DNA from: Filimonas effusa
Lineage (GTDB): Bacteria > Bacteroidota > Bacteroidia > Chitinophagales > Chitinophagaceae
DNA: 64,000 bases
Reading direction: 5' to 3'
Assembly: GCF_004118675.1 (NCBI RefSeq)
Contig: NZ_SDHZ01000003.1
Coordinates: 310,001 to 374,000, forward strand
Of the stretch, positions 39,519-47,446 are shown piece after piece (the stretch's first letter is position 1; each line of letters opens with the position of its first letter). A model generated the notes under the pieces. The model searched no databases. It was given only the letters and a program-made list of their open reading frames with translations, and was not told the DNA's origin. Both the position numbers and the translations under genes were made by a program.

Positions 39519-40631
39519 ATGCGGCATATATTTTCTGTTTTCGTGCTGGCAGGACTAGCAACAAACTTATCGGCACAATCCAGACTGATCATTAAAGGAA
39601 CTATTAAGGGTGATACCAAAGGATTCAACAAGATCTATTTTTTCGGCGACCATCTGAAAATGGATTCCGTAGCAATCAAAAAAGGAGCTTTCACTATTAC
39701 TATCCCCTGGAAAAAAGAGCTGATACCTTTTGTATATAGTGAATATGATGCCGAAACAACATCGGGACCCACAGCATTTCCGATAGCGCCGGATGGGCCA
39801 GGCACCATCTATATGCAGGTAAGTGATATTAGAAAAGGTCTCATATCGGCTAAGATCAATGGCAATAATTCAGCAGCCACTTTTCAGGCTTTTACAGAAG
39901 GCGTAAGGGAAATGGAGGAACAACTGATGTCCGCAGTTGATAAACGTTTTCCCGGAAAAACAAAAGGAGACGCAGCATGGAACAAAGCGTACAGGGAATT
40001 GAGAACTCAAAAGCTCATTCCCTATATTATCGGATTCGTGAAAACTCATTCAGATTCCTATGCAGGAGCCTACATCCTGAATCGTTATCTCAATGCACTG
40101 CCATCCCAGGACCTGGAAATGCTTTTCAATAAGCTATCTCCCTCCCTGAAGAATTCAGAAGCAGCAAAAGCCGTACAAGATCACCTCTCAGGACTAAAGC
40201 GTGCCGCGATCGGCAACCAGGTAGAAGACTTCTCATTGCCTGCTCCAAACGACAGTATTATTACATTCAGCAGCCTGAAGGGGAAATATGTACTCGTCGA
40301 TTTCTGGTCAAGCTGGTGCGGTCCATGCAAGGCATCTTTCCCGCATATGAAGGATGTTTATAAAAAGTATGGTGGCGATCAATTTGAAATACTTGGCATT
40401 TCTATCGATGAAGACAAATCCGCCTGGCTGAAAGAACTGGGGAAACAACAACTTCCCTGGCCGCAGGTGCTCGATACCAAAAAGATCTATGTAACAAATT
40501 TCGCCATAACAGGTGTTCCCACGGGCTACCTGATAGGTCCGGACGGCAAAATAATCATGAAAGAAATTGGCTTCGATAAAAACGGCGAGGGAGAAATAGA
40601 GAAGAAACTAAAAGCCCTGTTCGATAAATAA
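39519..40631 (+). CDS. Thiol-disulfide oxidoreductase (DUF4369 plus TlpA-like thioredoxin)
   Basis: A signal peptide (1-19, NLSAQ) is followed by a DUF4369 domain (about 20-110), a helical spacer, and a thioredoxin-like domain with the CGPC active site near residue 267 (VDFWSSWCGPCKASFPHMKDVY), ending with the cis-Pro segment ITGVPTGYLI. It should act in the periplasm on disulfides, perhaps of the SusC/SusD partners or of a bound substrate. It is the last gene of the ECF-FecR-SusC-SusD unit, 23 bp after susD. Such a companion is frequent in these loci. Confidence 0.9.
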   Translation: MRHIFSVFVLAGLATNLSAQSRLIIKGTIKGDTKGFNKIYFFGDHLKMDSVAIKKGAFTITIPWKKELIPFVYSEYDAETTSGPTAFPIAPDGPGTIYMQVSDIRKGLISAKINGNNSAATFQAFTEGVREMEEQLMSAVDKRFPGKTKGDAAWNKAYRELRTQKLIPYIIGFVKTHSDSYAGAYILNRYLNALPSQDLEMLFNKLSPSLKNSEAAKAVQDHLSGLKRAAIGNQVEDFSLPAPNDSIITFSSLKGKYVLVDFWSSWCGPCKASFPHMKDVYKKYGGDQFEILGISIDEDKSAWLKELGKQQLPWPQVLDTKKIYVTNFAITGVPTGYLIGPDGKIIMKEIGFDKNGEGEIEKKLKALFDK

Positions 40632-40726
40632 ACGGCAGCTCCGGCAAATCCAGGCACATTACTTTAAAAACAAAACCGAAGCTTAAATAAGGTTACATAA
40701 GACCTGCCTTATCCAAGATGTACAGA

Positions 40727-40752
40727 GGGCTGATCTTCTTCAGGATCAGCCC
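40727..40752 (+). terminator. Stem-loop after the oxidoreductase gene
   Basis: GGGCTGATC (40727-40735) and GATCAGCCC (40744-40752) form a perfect 9-bp stem. There is no T-run, so it is a weak or factor-aided terminator, about 95 bp past the stop codon. Confidence 0.5.
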
Positions 40753-41110
40753 CATAAAAAGCTTATGTCTGTATCCTTTCCCCTGTCCGCCGCAGAACTA
40801 CCTGCCAATACCCCGTTAATGTACAACTACCTGCCTGTGGCTTCAAAAACTCCCCCGGCAACAAGCACAGGCAACGGCTACACTTCCCTTCCACGATAGC
40901 GCCAGGCGCCCGTATGACCATTTAACGGGCCTGAAGCAAGCAGTCTGCGCAAATACCAAGGCCTTGCATATCTCCTCTGTAAAACGTTTATTTTCATTGT
41001 CTTAACTAAAAACAGCAGCATTTTAGAAATCGGTTTCTTTTTAAGAACATTGATAATCAATTTGTTAAAATAAAAAAACAAATTAATTACCTTATTTTTT
41101 TAAAATAATA

Positions 41111-41124
41111 TGTAATCGATTACA
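41111..41124. promoter_or_regulatory. Perfect palindrome, LacI-type operator candidate
   Basis: TGTAATCGATTACA is a perfect 14-bp palindrome with the central CG of LacI/GalR-family operators, inside AT-rich DNA 433 bp before the second susC. Two close relatives (12 of 14 matches each) lie at 50266-50279 and 50324-50337 between the GH2 and GH115 genes. Confidence 0.6.
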
Positions 41125-41557
41125 TTTTTAGAATTTAATTCCGATCTTGCCTACAGATTGATCTCTATTTGCCATTTAACGGAATTACTGATTGCTTTAA
41201 TTGATCCCGTATGAACATAACAGTTACTATTTCAGCGTCAGCCTGCTTTATGCCCGCAAAGACACAATCGGGTGCATCTTATCTAAGGTCTTTATTACTG
41301 CGTTTGAAACGCGGCTATAACCTGGCTTGCCGGTATCTGCCGTATGTAAAAGCACCGGTAGCATACGCCAGTCCCGCCATACTACTTAGTTAATAATTAA
41401 AATAAAACCTCAATTTTTCCAGCCTTAATGCTACTGCCATGACAAGATCTTCACAGTTCTACATGTGCCACCACCCACCATGAATATTCAAAGGAGGGTA
41501 ATACCGCCATATGAACCAATTTCCTTCAGTAGGAAAAAACCACTAATTAAAACGATT

Positions 41558-44500
41558 ATGAAATCAACTCAGTTACTAAGAGAAAAAAAAGCCGGTGCCT
41601 TTTCTTCCGGATGGCACAGGAAAATAACGATTGCCGTAATGGTGCTATTACAGGCAACCTTCTTTCTAAATGCACAAGCTCAGCAAAAAAGGATCAGTGG
41701 CACTATCACCAACGATAAAGGTGAAGCCATTTCCGGCGCCACTATTATGATAAAAGGAACCAACAGGGGCGTAAGCGCCACTGACGCAGGCGCCTTCAGT
41801 ATCAGCGCCTCCGCAGGCGAGGTATTGATTGTAACTTCTTTAAACTATCAAACCAAAGAAGTACCCGTTACAGCAGCCGCCACCTACAATATTACACTTG
41901 CAAGCCAGGGCGGAGAAAGCCTGGAACAGGTAATTGTAGTGGGTTATGGTACCCAGCGTAAAGAAGCGGTTACCGGTTCCGTAGCTTCCGTAAAAGGCGA
42001 TATCGTACGCGAAGTACCTGCTGCCAACATATCACAGGCATTACAAGGTCGTGTTGCCGGCGTGCAAATGACACAAACATCAAGCAAACCCGGCGCCACC
42101 ATGCAGATCCGCATCCGCGGCACACGCTCCATCAATGCCGAAAACGATCCGCTCATCGTACTCGACGGTATACCATTCTTGGGATCAATAGCAGATATTG
42201 GTACTGACGATATTAAAAGCATCGATATCCTTAAAGACGCCTCCGCTACCGCTATCTATGGCTCCAGGGGCGCAAACGGCGTTATCCTTATCACTACCAA
42301 TAAAGGTAACAAAGGACAAAAAGGACAGGTTTCCTACAACTCATTCTTCGGCGTAAAAGACGTTATCAAATACCCGATGATGGAAACATCCGAATATCTT
42401 GCACTTCGCAGAAGAGCAGGACTTAACAAAACACCCGGACTTGACGAAGACACCACAGGCGCTGTAAACACCGACTGGCAGGATCTCTTCTACCGCACAG
42501 CCATCATTCAAAGCCATGACCTCGCCATCACCGGCGGCTCAGCAAAAGGCAGCTATAAATTCGGCGTTAACTATTTCAGAGACGAAGCGCCTCTGCCAGG
42601 TTCACAATACAATCGCTTTACCATCCGCGGAGCACTGGACCAGGAAGTAGGAAGCCATTTCCGCGTAGGCTTTACTACCAACAATAACTACAGCATCACC
42701 GATGGCGCCAGCTTAGGTATGTATGGCGTTTTAAGTATGTCTCCGCTCGTTAATCCTTTTAATGCCGATGGCTCTACTAAGCGAGTGGTTAGCATGCCCC
42801 AGGATAACCAATGGGTGTATACCAAAAACACAATAGAATCCCTGGGCGATAAATGGATCGACAGAACTAAAGCATTCAGCTCTTATAACTCTGTATACGC
42901 CGAACTCAAGATCCCCGGAGTAGAAGGACTGAAAGCACGTGTTAATGTTGGTGGCAACGTTCGTACAAGCAACAGCGGCAGCTACACCGGCATCGGTGTT
43001 TTCAGCGCCGATATTGCCAACCCCAACACCGCTACCATTGGCAATGCTCTTACCACACAATGGACTGTTGAGAACCTCCTCACATATGACAGAACCTTTG
43101 CACAAAAACATAAAATAAATGCAGTAGCACTGTATTCCGCAGAGCAAACCCGTTTCAACAGCTCTTCTATTTCCAGGAGGAATATTGCAGGCGACAACTT
43201 CCAATACTTCAACCTGGGCCAAACGCCAACCGGCAACAACGACGATATCACCATCAACCCCGATAACCAGGGTTACTGGGTTAGCGGCCTGATGTCGGCA
43301 ATGGGAAGGATCATGTATTCTTACGATAACCGTTACATGTTAAGTGTTACAGTTCGTACCGATGCATCATCAAGACTCGCACCCGGCCATAAATGGAACA
43401 GCTATCCTGCCATCTCCGCCGGCTGGAACATTCAGAAAGAATCATTCATGCAAAAAGTAAACTGGGTAGACGCCCTTAAACTGCGTGTTGGTTATGGCCA
43501 AACCTCCAACCAGGCGGTAGCACCTTATGCAACACTCGGCACACTCAGCACAAGGCCCTACAATTTCGGAGCCATCAACGCCATAGGCAACTACGTTTCC
43601 ATGCTGCCTAACTCCGCACTTGGCTGGGAATATTCAAAAACCAAAAACCTGGGTGTTGACTTCGGATTCCTGAAAAACCGCCTCAGTGGTAGTATCGAAT
43701 ATTATGTTACCGATACAAAAGACCTGCTGCTGGGCGTAACCTTACCTGCCACTTCAGGTGTTAGCAGCTACACCGGTAACGTAGGCTCTACACAAAACAA
43801 AGGATGGGAAATTGCCCTGAATGGCGTGATCCTCGATAACCAAAATGGCTGGACATGGGAAGCGGGCATTAACCTGTACAAGAACAGGAACAAAGTTGTT
43901 GCACTTGCCTCCGGACAATCACGCGACGAAGCCAACTGGCTGTTTGTTGGACAGCCGTTGAATGTGATCTACGACTTCGAAAAAATCGGCATCTGGCAAG
44001 CATCCGAAGCAGATGCTGTTAAAAAGTTTGAAGGTAATGCAGGCAAAGTTGGCATGATAAAAGTAAAATACGCAGGCCCTTACAACGCCAATGGCGATCC
44101 TACCAGGATCATCGGTTCCGACGACAGGCAAGTACTGAATGCCGATCCTAACTTCATGGGAGGCTTCAACACACGGGTGGCTTACAAAGGAGTAGACCTT
44201 AGCATCGTAGGTACCTATCAGAATGGCGGTATCCTCAACAGTACACTTTACGGCTCCAATGGTTACCTGAACCTGGAAGACGGCCGCAGAGGTCAGATCA
44301 AAGTAGACTACTGGACAGAAAACAACACGGGAGCAAGGTTCCCTGATCCAAACGGACCTAAAAACAGCAACAACCCCAAATACGGTTCCACACTGGGCTA
44401 TTTCAGCGGATCATTCATGAAGATCAGAACAATATCACTCGGTTACAACCTCAACTACCAGTGGATGAAGCGCATTGGCATGGAAAGAATGCGTATTTAT

Positions 44501-44698
44501 GTTACTGCTCAAAATCCGTTTGTACTGTTTTCTCCGTATCATAAACAATCAGGCATGGACCCCGAAACCAACTCTTATGCAAATGATGCAGCCAACATGG
44601 CCGTTCCATATGAATATGGTCAAAGGCGTTTGCTGACAGTTGGTTATAACACACCTGTAACCCGCAATTACCTGGTTGGCCTTAATGTAACATTCTAA
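41558..44698 (+). CDS. SusC/RagA TonB-linked outer-membrane transporter without STN domain
   Basis: Start at 41558 (MKSTQLLREKK); the frame extends upstream to GTG 41465 but without signal character. The signal segment is about residues 22-42 (AVMVLLQATFFLNAQAQ). The mature protein starts directly with the carboxypeptidase-like Ig domain (ISGTITNDKGEAISGATIMIKG), then the plug (VVGYGTQRKEAVTGSVASV; DPLIVLDGIPF; SATAIYGSRGANGVILITT) and the barrel. The lack of an STN domain suggests that this transporter does not signal to a sigma factor, in agreement with the LacI-type palindrome upstream instead of an ECF/FecR pair. It should import oligosaccharides with its SusD partner. Confidence 0.95.
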   Translation: MKSTQLLREKKAGAFSSGWHRKITIAVMVLLQATFFLNAQAQQKRISGTITNDKGEAISGATIMIKGTNRGVSATDAGAFSISASAGEVLIVTSLNYQTKEVPVTAAATYNITLASQGGESLEQVIVVGYGTQRKEAVTGSVASVKGDIVREVPAANISQALQGRVAGVQMTQTSSKPGATMQIRIRGTRSINAENDPLIVLDGIPFLGSIADIGTDDIKSIDILKDASATAIYGSRGANGVILITTNKGNKGQKGQVSYNSFFGVKDVIKYPMMETSEYLALRRRAGLNKTPGLDEDTTGAVNTDWQDLFYRTAIIQSHDLAITGGSAKGSYKFGVNYFRDEAPLPGSQYNRFTIRGALDQEVGSHFRVGFTTNNNYSITDGASLGMYGVLSMSPLVNPFNADGSTKRVVSMPQDNQWVYTKNTIESLGDKWIDRTKAFSSYNSVYAELKIPGVEGLKARVNVGGNVRTSNSGSYTGIGVFSADIANPNTATIGNALTTQWTVENLLTYDRTFAQKHKINAVALYSAEQTRFNSSSISRRNIAGDNFQYFNLGQTPTGNNDDITINPDNQGYWVSGLMSAMGRIMYSYDNRYMLSVTVRTDASSRLAPGHKWNSYPAISAGWNIQKESFMQKVNWVDALKLRVGYGQTSNQAVAPYATLGTLSTRPYNFGAINAIGNYVSMLPNSALGWEYSKTKNLGVDFGFLKNRLSGSIEYYVTDTKDLLLGVTLPATSGVSSYTGNVGSTQNKGWEIALNGVILDNQNGWTWEAGINLYKNRNKVVALASGQSRDEANWLFVGQPLNVIYDFEKIGIWQASEADAVKKFEGNAGKVGMIKVKYAGPYNANGDPTRIIGSDDRQVLNADPNFMGGFNTRVAYKGVDLSIVGTYQNGGILNSTLYGSNGYLNLEDGRRGQIKVDYWTENNTGARFPDPNGPKNSNNPKYGSTLGYFSGSFMKIRTISLGYNLNYQWMKRIGMERMRIYVTAQNPFVLFSPYHKQSGMDPETNSYANDAANMAVPYEYGQRRLLTVGYNTPVTRNYLVGLNVTF

Positions 44699-44709
44699 AA
44701 CGATTTGCA

Positions 44710-46710
44710 ATGAAACATCTTAATATAAAAGCATCTGTAGGGGTAATACTAACGGCATTGTCTATAGCCGGTTGCTCCAAAATACTGGATGAGAACCCGC
44801 GGGGAACGTTCACTCCGGAATACTTTAAAACCGAGTCGGGTGTAAAAGCAGGCATCACCTCCTGTTATGCGCACCTTCGTTTAATGTATGGCAACGGCTA
44901 TTTCATTAACGCCAACCAGATCAGTACCGACGAGTCTACCTGGGGACAAAACTCAGATGGAAACGTTAAAAACCTCGACTTCTCAGGAGTAGGCGATATA
45001 GATGCGGCTACCAGCAATACAGGCGTATTGTGGGGTGCAGCCTTCCCAAGCATCAACACAGCGAATGGCGTTATCGAAAACGGCGTAGCAGCCGGCGTTG
45101 CAACTCCTTTAATTGCAGAAGCCAGGTTCTTCCGTGCTTTCGACTATTTCTTACTGGTACAAACCTTTGGCGGCGTGCCACTGGATTTAGGCGCAGGTGA
45201 ATTGAAATTCAACTCGTCAACAACAAGAACATCCAAAAGGAATACTGTACCGGAGGTATATACAAAGGCCATTTTCCCCGACCTGCTTTCCGCTATCACT
45301 GATTTGCCCGATGCAGGACGCGTTACCGGTGGCGTAACCAAAACAGCCGCCCGCCTTTTCCTGGCTAAAGCTTATTTAACCTACGGATGGTGGCTCGAAA
45401 ATCCAAACAATATCCCAACCTACCCCGAAGCAGCAAGAACCGATCCTGGCGGACATAATGCAGCGTGGTATTATCAACAGGCTTACGATATCGCTACAAC
45501 AGCTATTGCCAGCCCTGGCTCCTTTGGATTACAACCTACCTTCTACGACGTAAACGTAGGCACCAACGACCGCAACAATGAAGTAATATTGTATGCCGAT
45601 CATACAGAGAAAAGCAGCTATTACAATGGCGGTGACCTCAGCTATAGTACCGGCGGTTTCGGTACCGACAACTTCGCACATTGGTTCGAACAGTTCAACT
45701 ATACCAACGTAAGAAGCAGCAGCTCCGCCACAGCATGGAATGCCATCAGCACCGTTCAGCGTGCAGCAACACAATCACTGGGCCGCCCATGGACCATGCT
45801 GGCACCACCCCACGGCGTATTCACCAATACTTTTGCCGACAAAACAAACGATTCCCGCTTCGATGGCACTTTTGTAACCGTATACCGGGCAAACTTTGTT
45901 GAAGCAGGCCTTAAAGTAAATGGCAGTACTCCCCAGTATGTTTACAATGCCAACTACCTGCCTGTAGCCAATGGCGGCGCCATTCTTACCTTCCTCGGCC
46001 AGGACGCAACAGGTGTTAATTACGACAACACAACCTATAACAGTGGCATAGGAGCCGGCGTATTACCTGGCAGAGCCGATTTTGTGGTAGAACCTAAAGC
46101 CTTCAGCAGGATCTGCTATCCAGGCAACTGGAAATTAGGCCCCTACCGCACCGATAACGGCACCGGGTTAGGTCAGCCCAACGGTAGCGTTACGCGTCCA
46201 TTCCCTATCGCCAAATTCTCCGAACTGTTCTTCATTGCTGCCGAAGCTGCAGTAAAAGGCGCTGCTACCAAAGCAGTATCCGGCACTTACGCCAATGACG
46301 GTACAGCAAGAGGCCTGATCAATGTAGTTCGCGCCCGCGCAGGAAAATGGCGCTGGGATAATGGCGGTAATGTTGCGAAAGTTCAGGACAATAGCGCCGC
46401 AATGATTGCAGCTACTCCGGCAACTATAACCATCAACTATATTCTTGCAGAACGCTCCCGTGAATTCTTCGGGGAAGGTTATCGCTGGCTCGACCTGGTT
46501 CGTACGCAAAAATGGGTGGAGTTAAGCAGCTCGTTTGAAATAGCAGGTAAAACCAATGCCAACGACTGGAAGGATCATACAATTGGTACGTTTACAAGAA
46601 CAATTGTAAACACCAACTACCTTCGCCCCATTCCACGGACTTCACAACTCGATGCCGTAGAAATGACCGACGCAGAAAAAGCCGCCTATCAGAACCCCGG
46701 TTATCATTAA
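44710..46710 (+). CDS. SusD/RagB-family lipoprotein
   Basis: Lipobox AGC (Cys at about residue 22) is followed by SKILDENPRGTFTPEYFKTE, the standard SusD opening. Helical TPR-like segments and the late motif YILAERSREFFGEGYRWLDLVRT support the call. It has 666 residues, longer than the first SusD (508), as common in large polysaccharide loci. It starts 11 bp after susC and ends before a strong terminator. Confidence 0.94.
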   Translation: MKHLNIKASVGVILTALSIAGCSKILDENPRGTFTPEYFKTESGVKAGITSCYAHLRLMYGNGYFINANQISTDESTWGQNSDGNVKNLDFSGVGDIDAATSNTGVLWGAAFPSINTANGVIENGVAAGVATPLIAEARFFRAFDYFLLVQTFGGVPLDLGAGELKFNSSTTRTSKRNTVPEVYTKAIFPDLLSAITDLPDAGRVTGGVTKTAARLFLAKAYLTYGWWLENPNNIPTYPEAARTDPGGHNAAWYYQQAYDIATTAIASPGSFGLQPTFYDVNVGTNDRNNEVILYADHTEKSSYYNGGDLSYSTGGFGTDNFAHWFEQFNYTNVRSSSSATAWNAISTVQRAATQSLGRPWTMLAPPHGVFTNTFADKTNDSRFDGTFVTVYRANFVEAGLKVNGSTPQYVYNANYLPVANGGAILTFLGQDATGVNYDNTTYNSGIGAGVLPGRADFVVEPKAFSRICYPGNWKLGPYRTDNGTGLGQPNGSVTRPFPIAKFSELFFIAAEAAVKGAATKAVSGTYANDGTARGLINVVRARAGKWRWDNGGNVAKVQDNSAAMIAATPATITINYILAERSREFFGEGYRWLDLVRTQKWVELSSSFEIAGKTNANDWKDHTIGTFTRTIVNTNYLRPIPRTSQLDAVEMTDAEKAAYQNPGYH

Positions 46711-46790
46711 TACAATAATCGGATGCCGGCGAACCAAGAGCACCGGCAATCACTTCAATCAAATCAGGCTCCCTTAAGACGCCTGGAAAA

Positions 46791-46829
46791 AAGAAGAGCC
46801 TGTATCGGATTTTGATACAGGCTCTTCTT
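46791..46829 (+). terminator. Terminator after the second susD
   Basis: A perfect 16-bp stem (46791-46806 with 46814-46829), followed by TTTT-type ends on both strands. It is one of the strongest hairpins in the window. Confidence 0.9.
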
Positions 46830-46983
46830 TTCGGGCTATCTGCAGCATGGTTTATAAAGCGTTCGCGCCATCAAACTATTTTCAGCCTTCTTCATGTCTC
46901 TAAAACCTGCAAAGCAACGCCTGCCATCCTTACAAATTTGCTCCGGCGATGGCAAAGCAGCTTTTACACCACATTCCTGCTTA

Positions 46984-47098
46984 TCTGAAATAGCCAGATT
47001 CATTCTTTTATGAGGACTTTAAAACAGCATTTCTGCGCCCAATTCATCTGGAAATAGTCAGATTCGTTCTTCTGAGGAACGCAAAACAGTATTTCGCC
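46984..47098. repeat. Imperfect direct repeat, two copies of about 55 bp
   Basis: Copy one (46984-47039) and copy two (47045-47098) share ATCTG.AAATAG.CAGATTC, TTCTT, TGAGGA and AAAACAG.ATTTC in the same order. They may be remnants of a duplication or spaced protein-binding sites. No gene overlaps them. Confidence 0.55.
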
Positions 47099-47200
47099 AT
47101 ACAACTTATTCAGGAACAATGAGTAGAAGTATAAGTGGTTATTTGTAAACAATGGAAAAAACGAATGTGGCGTTCCGGGGTGGCCGAAGGCGCGGGGGGA

Positions 47201-47288
47201 GCAAGTGCGATGCAAGTGCGATACAACTGCGATACATGTGCGATGCAAGTGCGTTTTTAGTATACTTTTAGTATACTTAAGGTATACC
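47201..47288. repeat. Array of eight 11-bp units
   Basis: Five units of the type GCAAGTGCGAT (47201-47255) pass without break in register into TTTAGTATACT twice and TAAGGTATACC once (47256-47288). The period is exactly 11 bp throughout, close to one helical turn, although the unit sequence changes in the middle. Similar 11-bp phasing is seen at 14456-14499. Confidence 0.75.
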
Positions 47289-47376
47289 GCTGCTTTACCT
47301 TAAATAGCACCAGAAAATCCGCGGTGCATAAAAGAAGCTGTAATAGCCCTTGGGGAAATCTGTAACAGGCTTTGCT

Positions 47377-47420
47377 AAAAACAGGCGAGGCAGACCCCAA
47401 TTGATGATCAGCCCCGCCTG
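47377..47420 (-). terminator. Terminator of the GH2 gene
   Basis: CAGGCGAGGC (47382-47391) and GCCCCGCCTG (47411-47420) pair over ten positions with one mismatch. On the minus strand the stem is followed by TTTTT (47381-47377). Confidence 0.7.
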
Positions 47421-47446
47421 CAAATAGAAAGACTACAGCGGAGCTT

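Larger units (their letters stand above)
40632..41557. other. Long intergenic region before the second susC
   Basis: These 926 bp hold no supportable gene. From left to right: a hairpin at 40727-40752, a GC-richer stretch, a strongly AT-rich stretch around 41040-41140, a perfect 14-bp palindrome (41111-41124) and about 430 bp of further leader before the ATG at 41558. No known riboswitch could be recognised by eye. Short open frames here (41211-41393 plus, 40878-41081 minus) show no protein-like features. Confidence 0.6.
46711..47446. other. Intergenic region between susD and the GH2 gene
   Basis: No gene is supported in these 736 bp. It holds the susD terminator, an imperfect direct repeat (46984-47098), an 88-bp array of 11-bp units (47201-47288) and the GH2 terminator (47377-47420). 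Confidence 0.7.

Noticed and set aside
40878-41081. 67-residue minus-strand frame in the same intergenic region
   Set aside because: It begins in AT-rich promoter-like DNA and ends in GC-richer DNA without any protein feature.
41211-41393. 60-residue open frame in the leader of the second susC
   Set aside because: No signal, motif or start context; the composition is not convincing.
47201-47288. CRISPR array
   Set aside because: The units are contiguous 11-mers with no spacers and no cas genes nearby.
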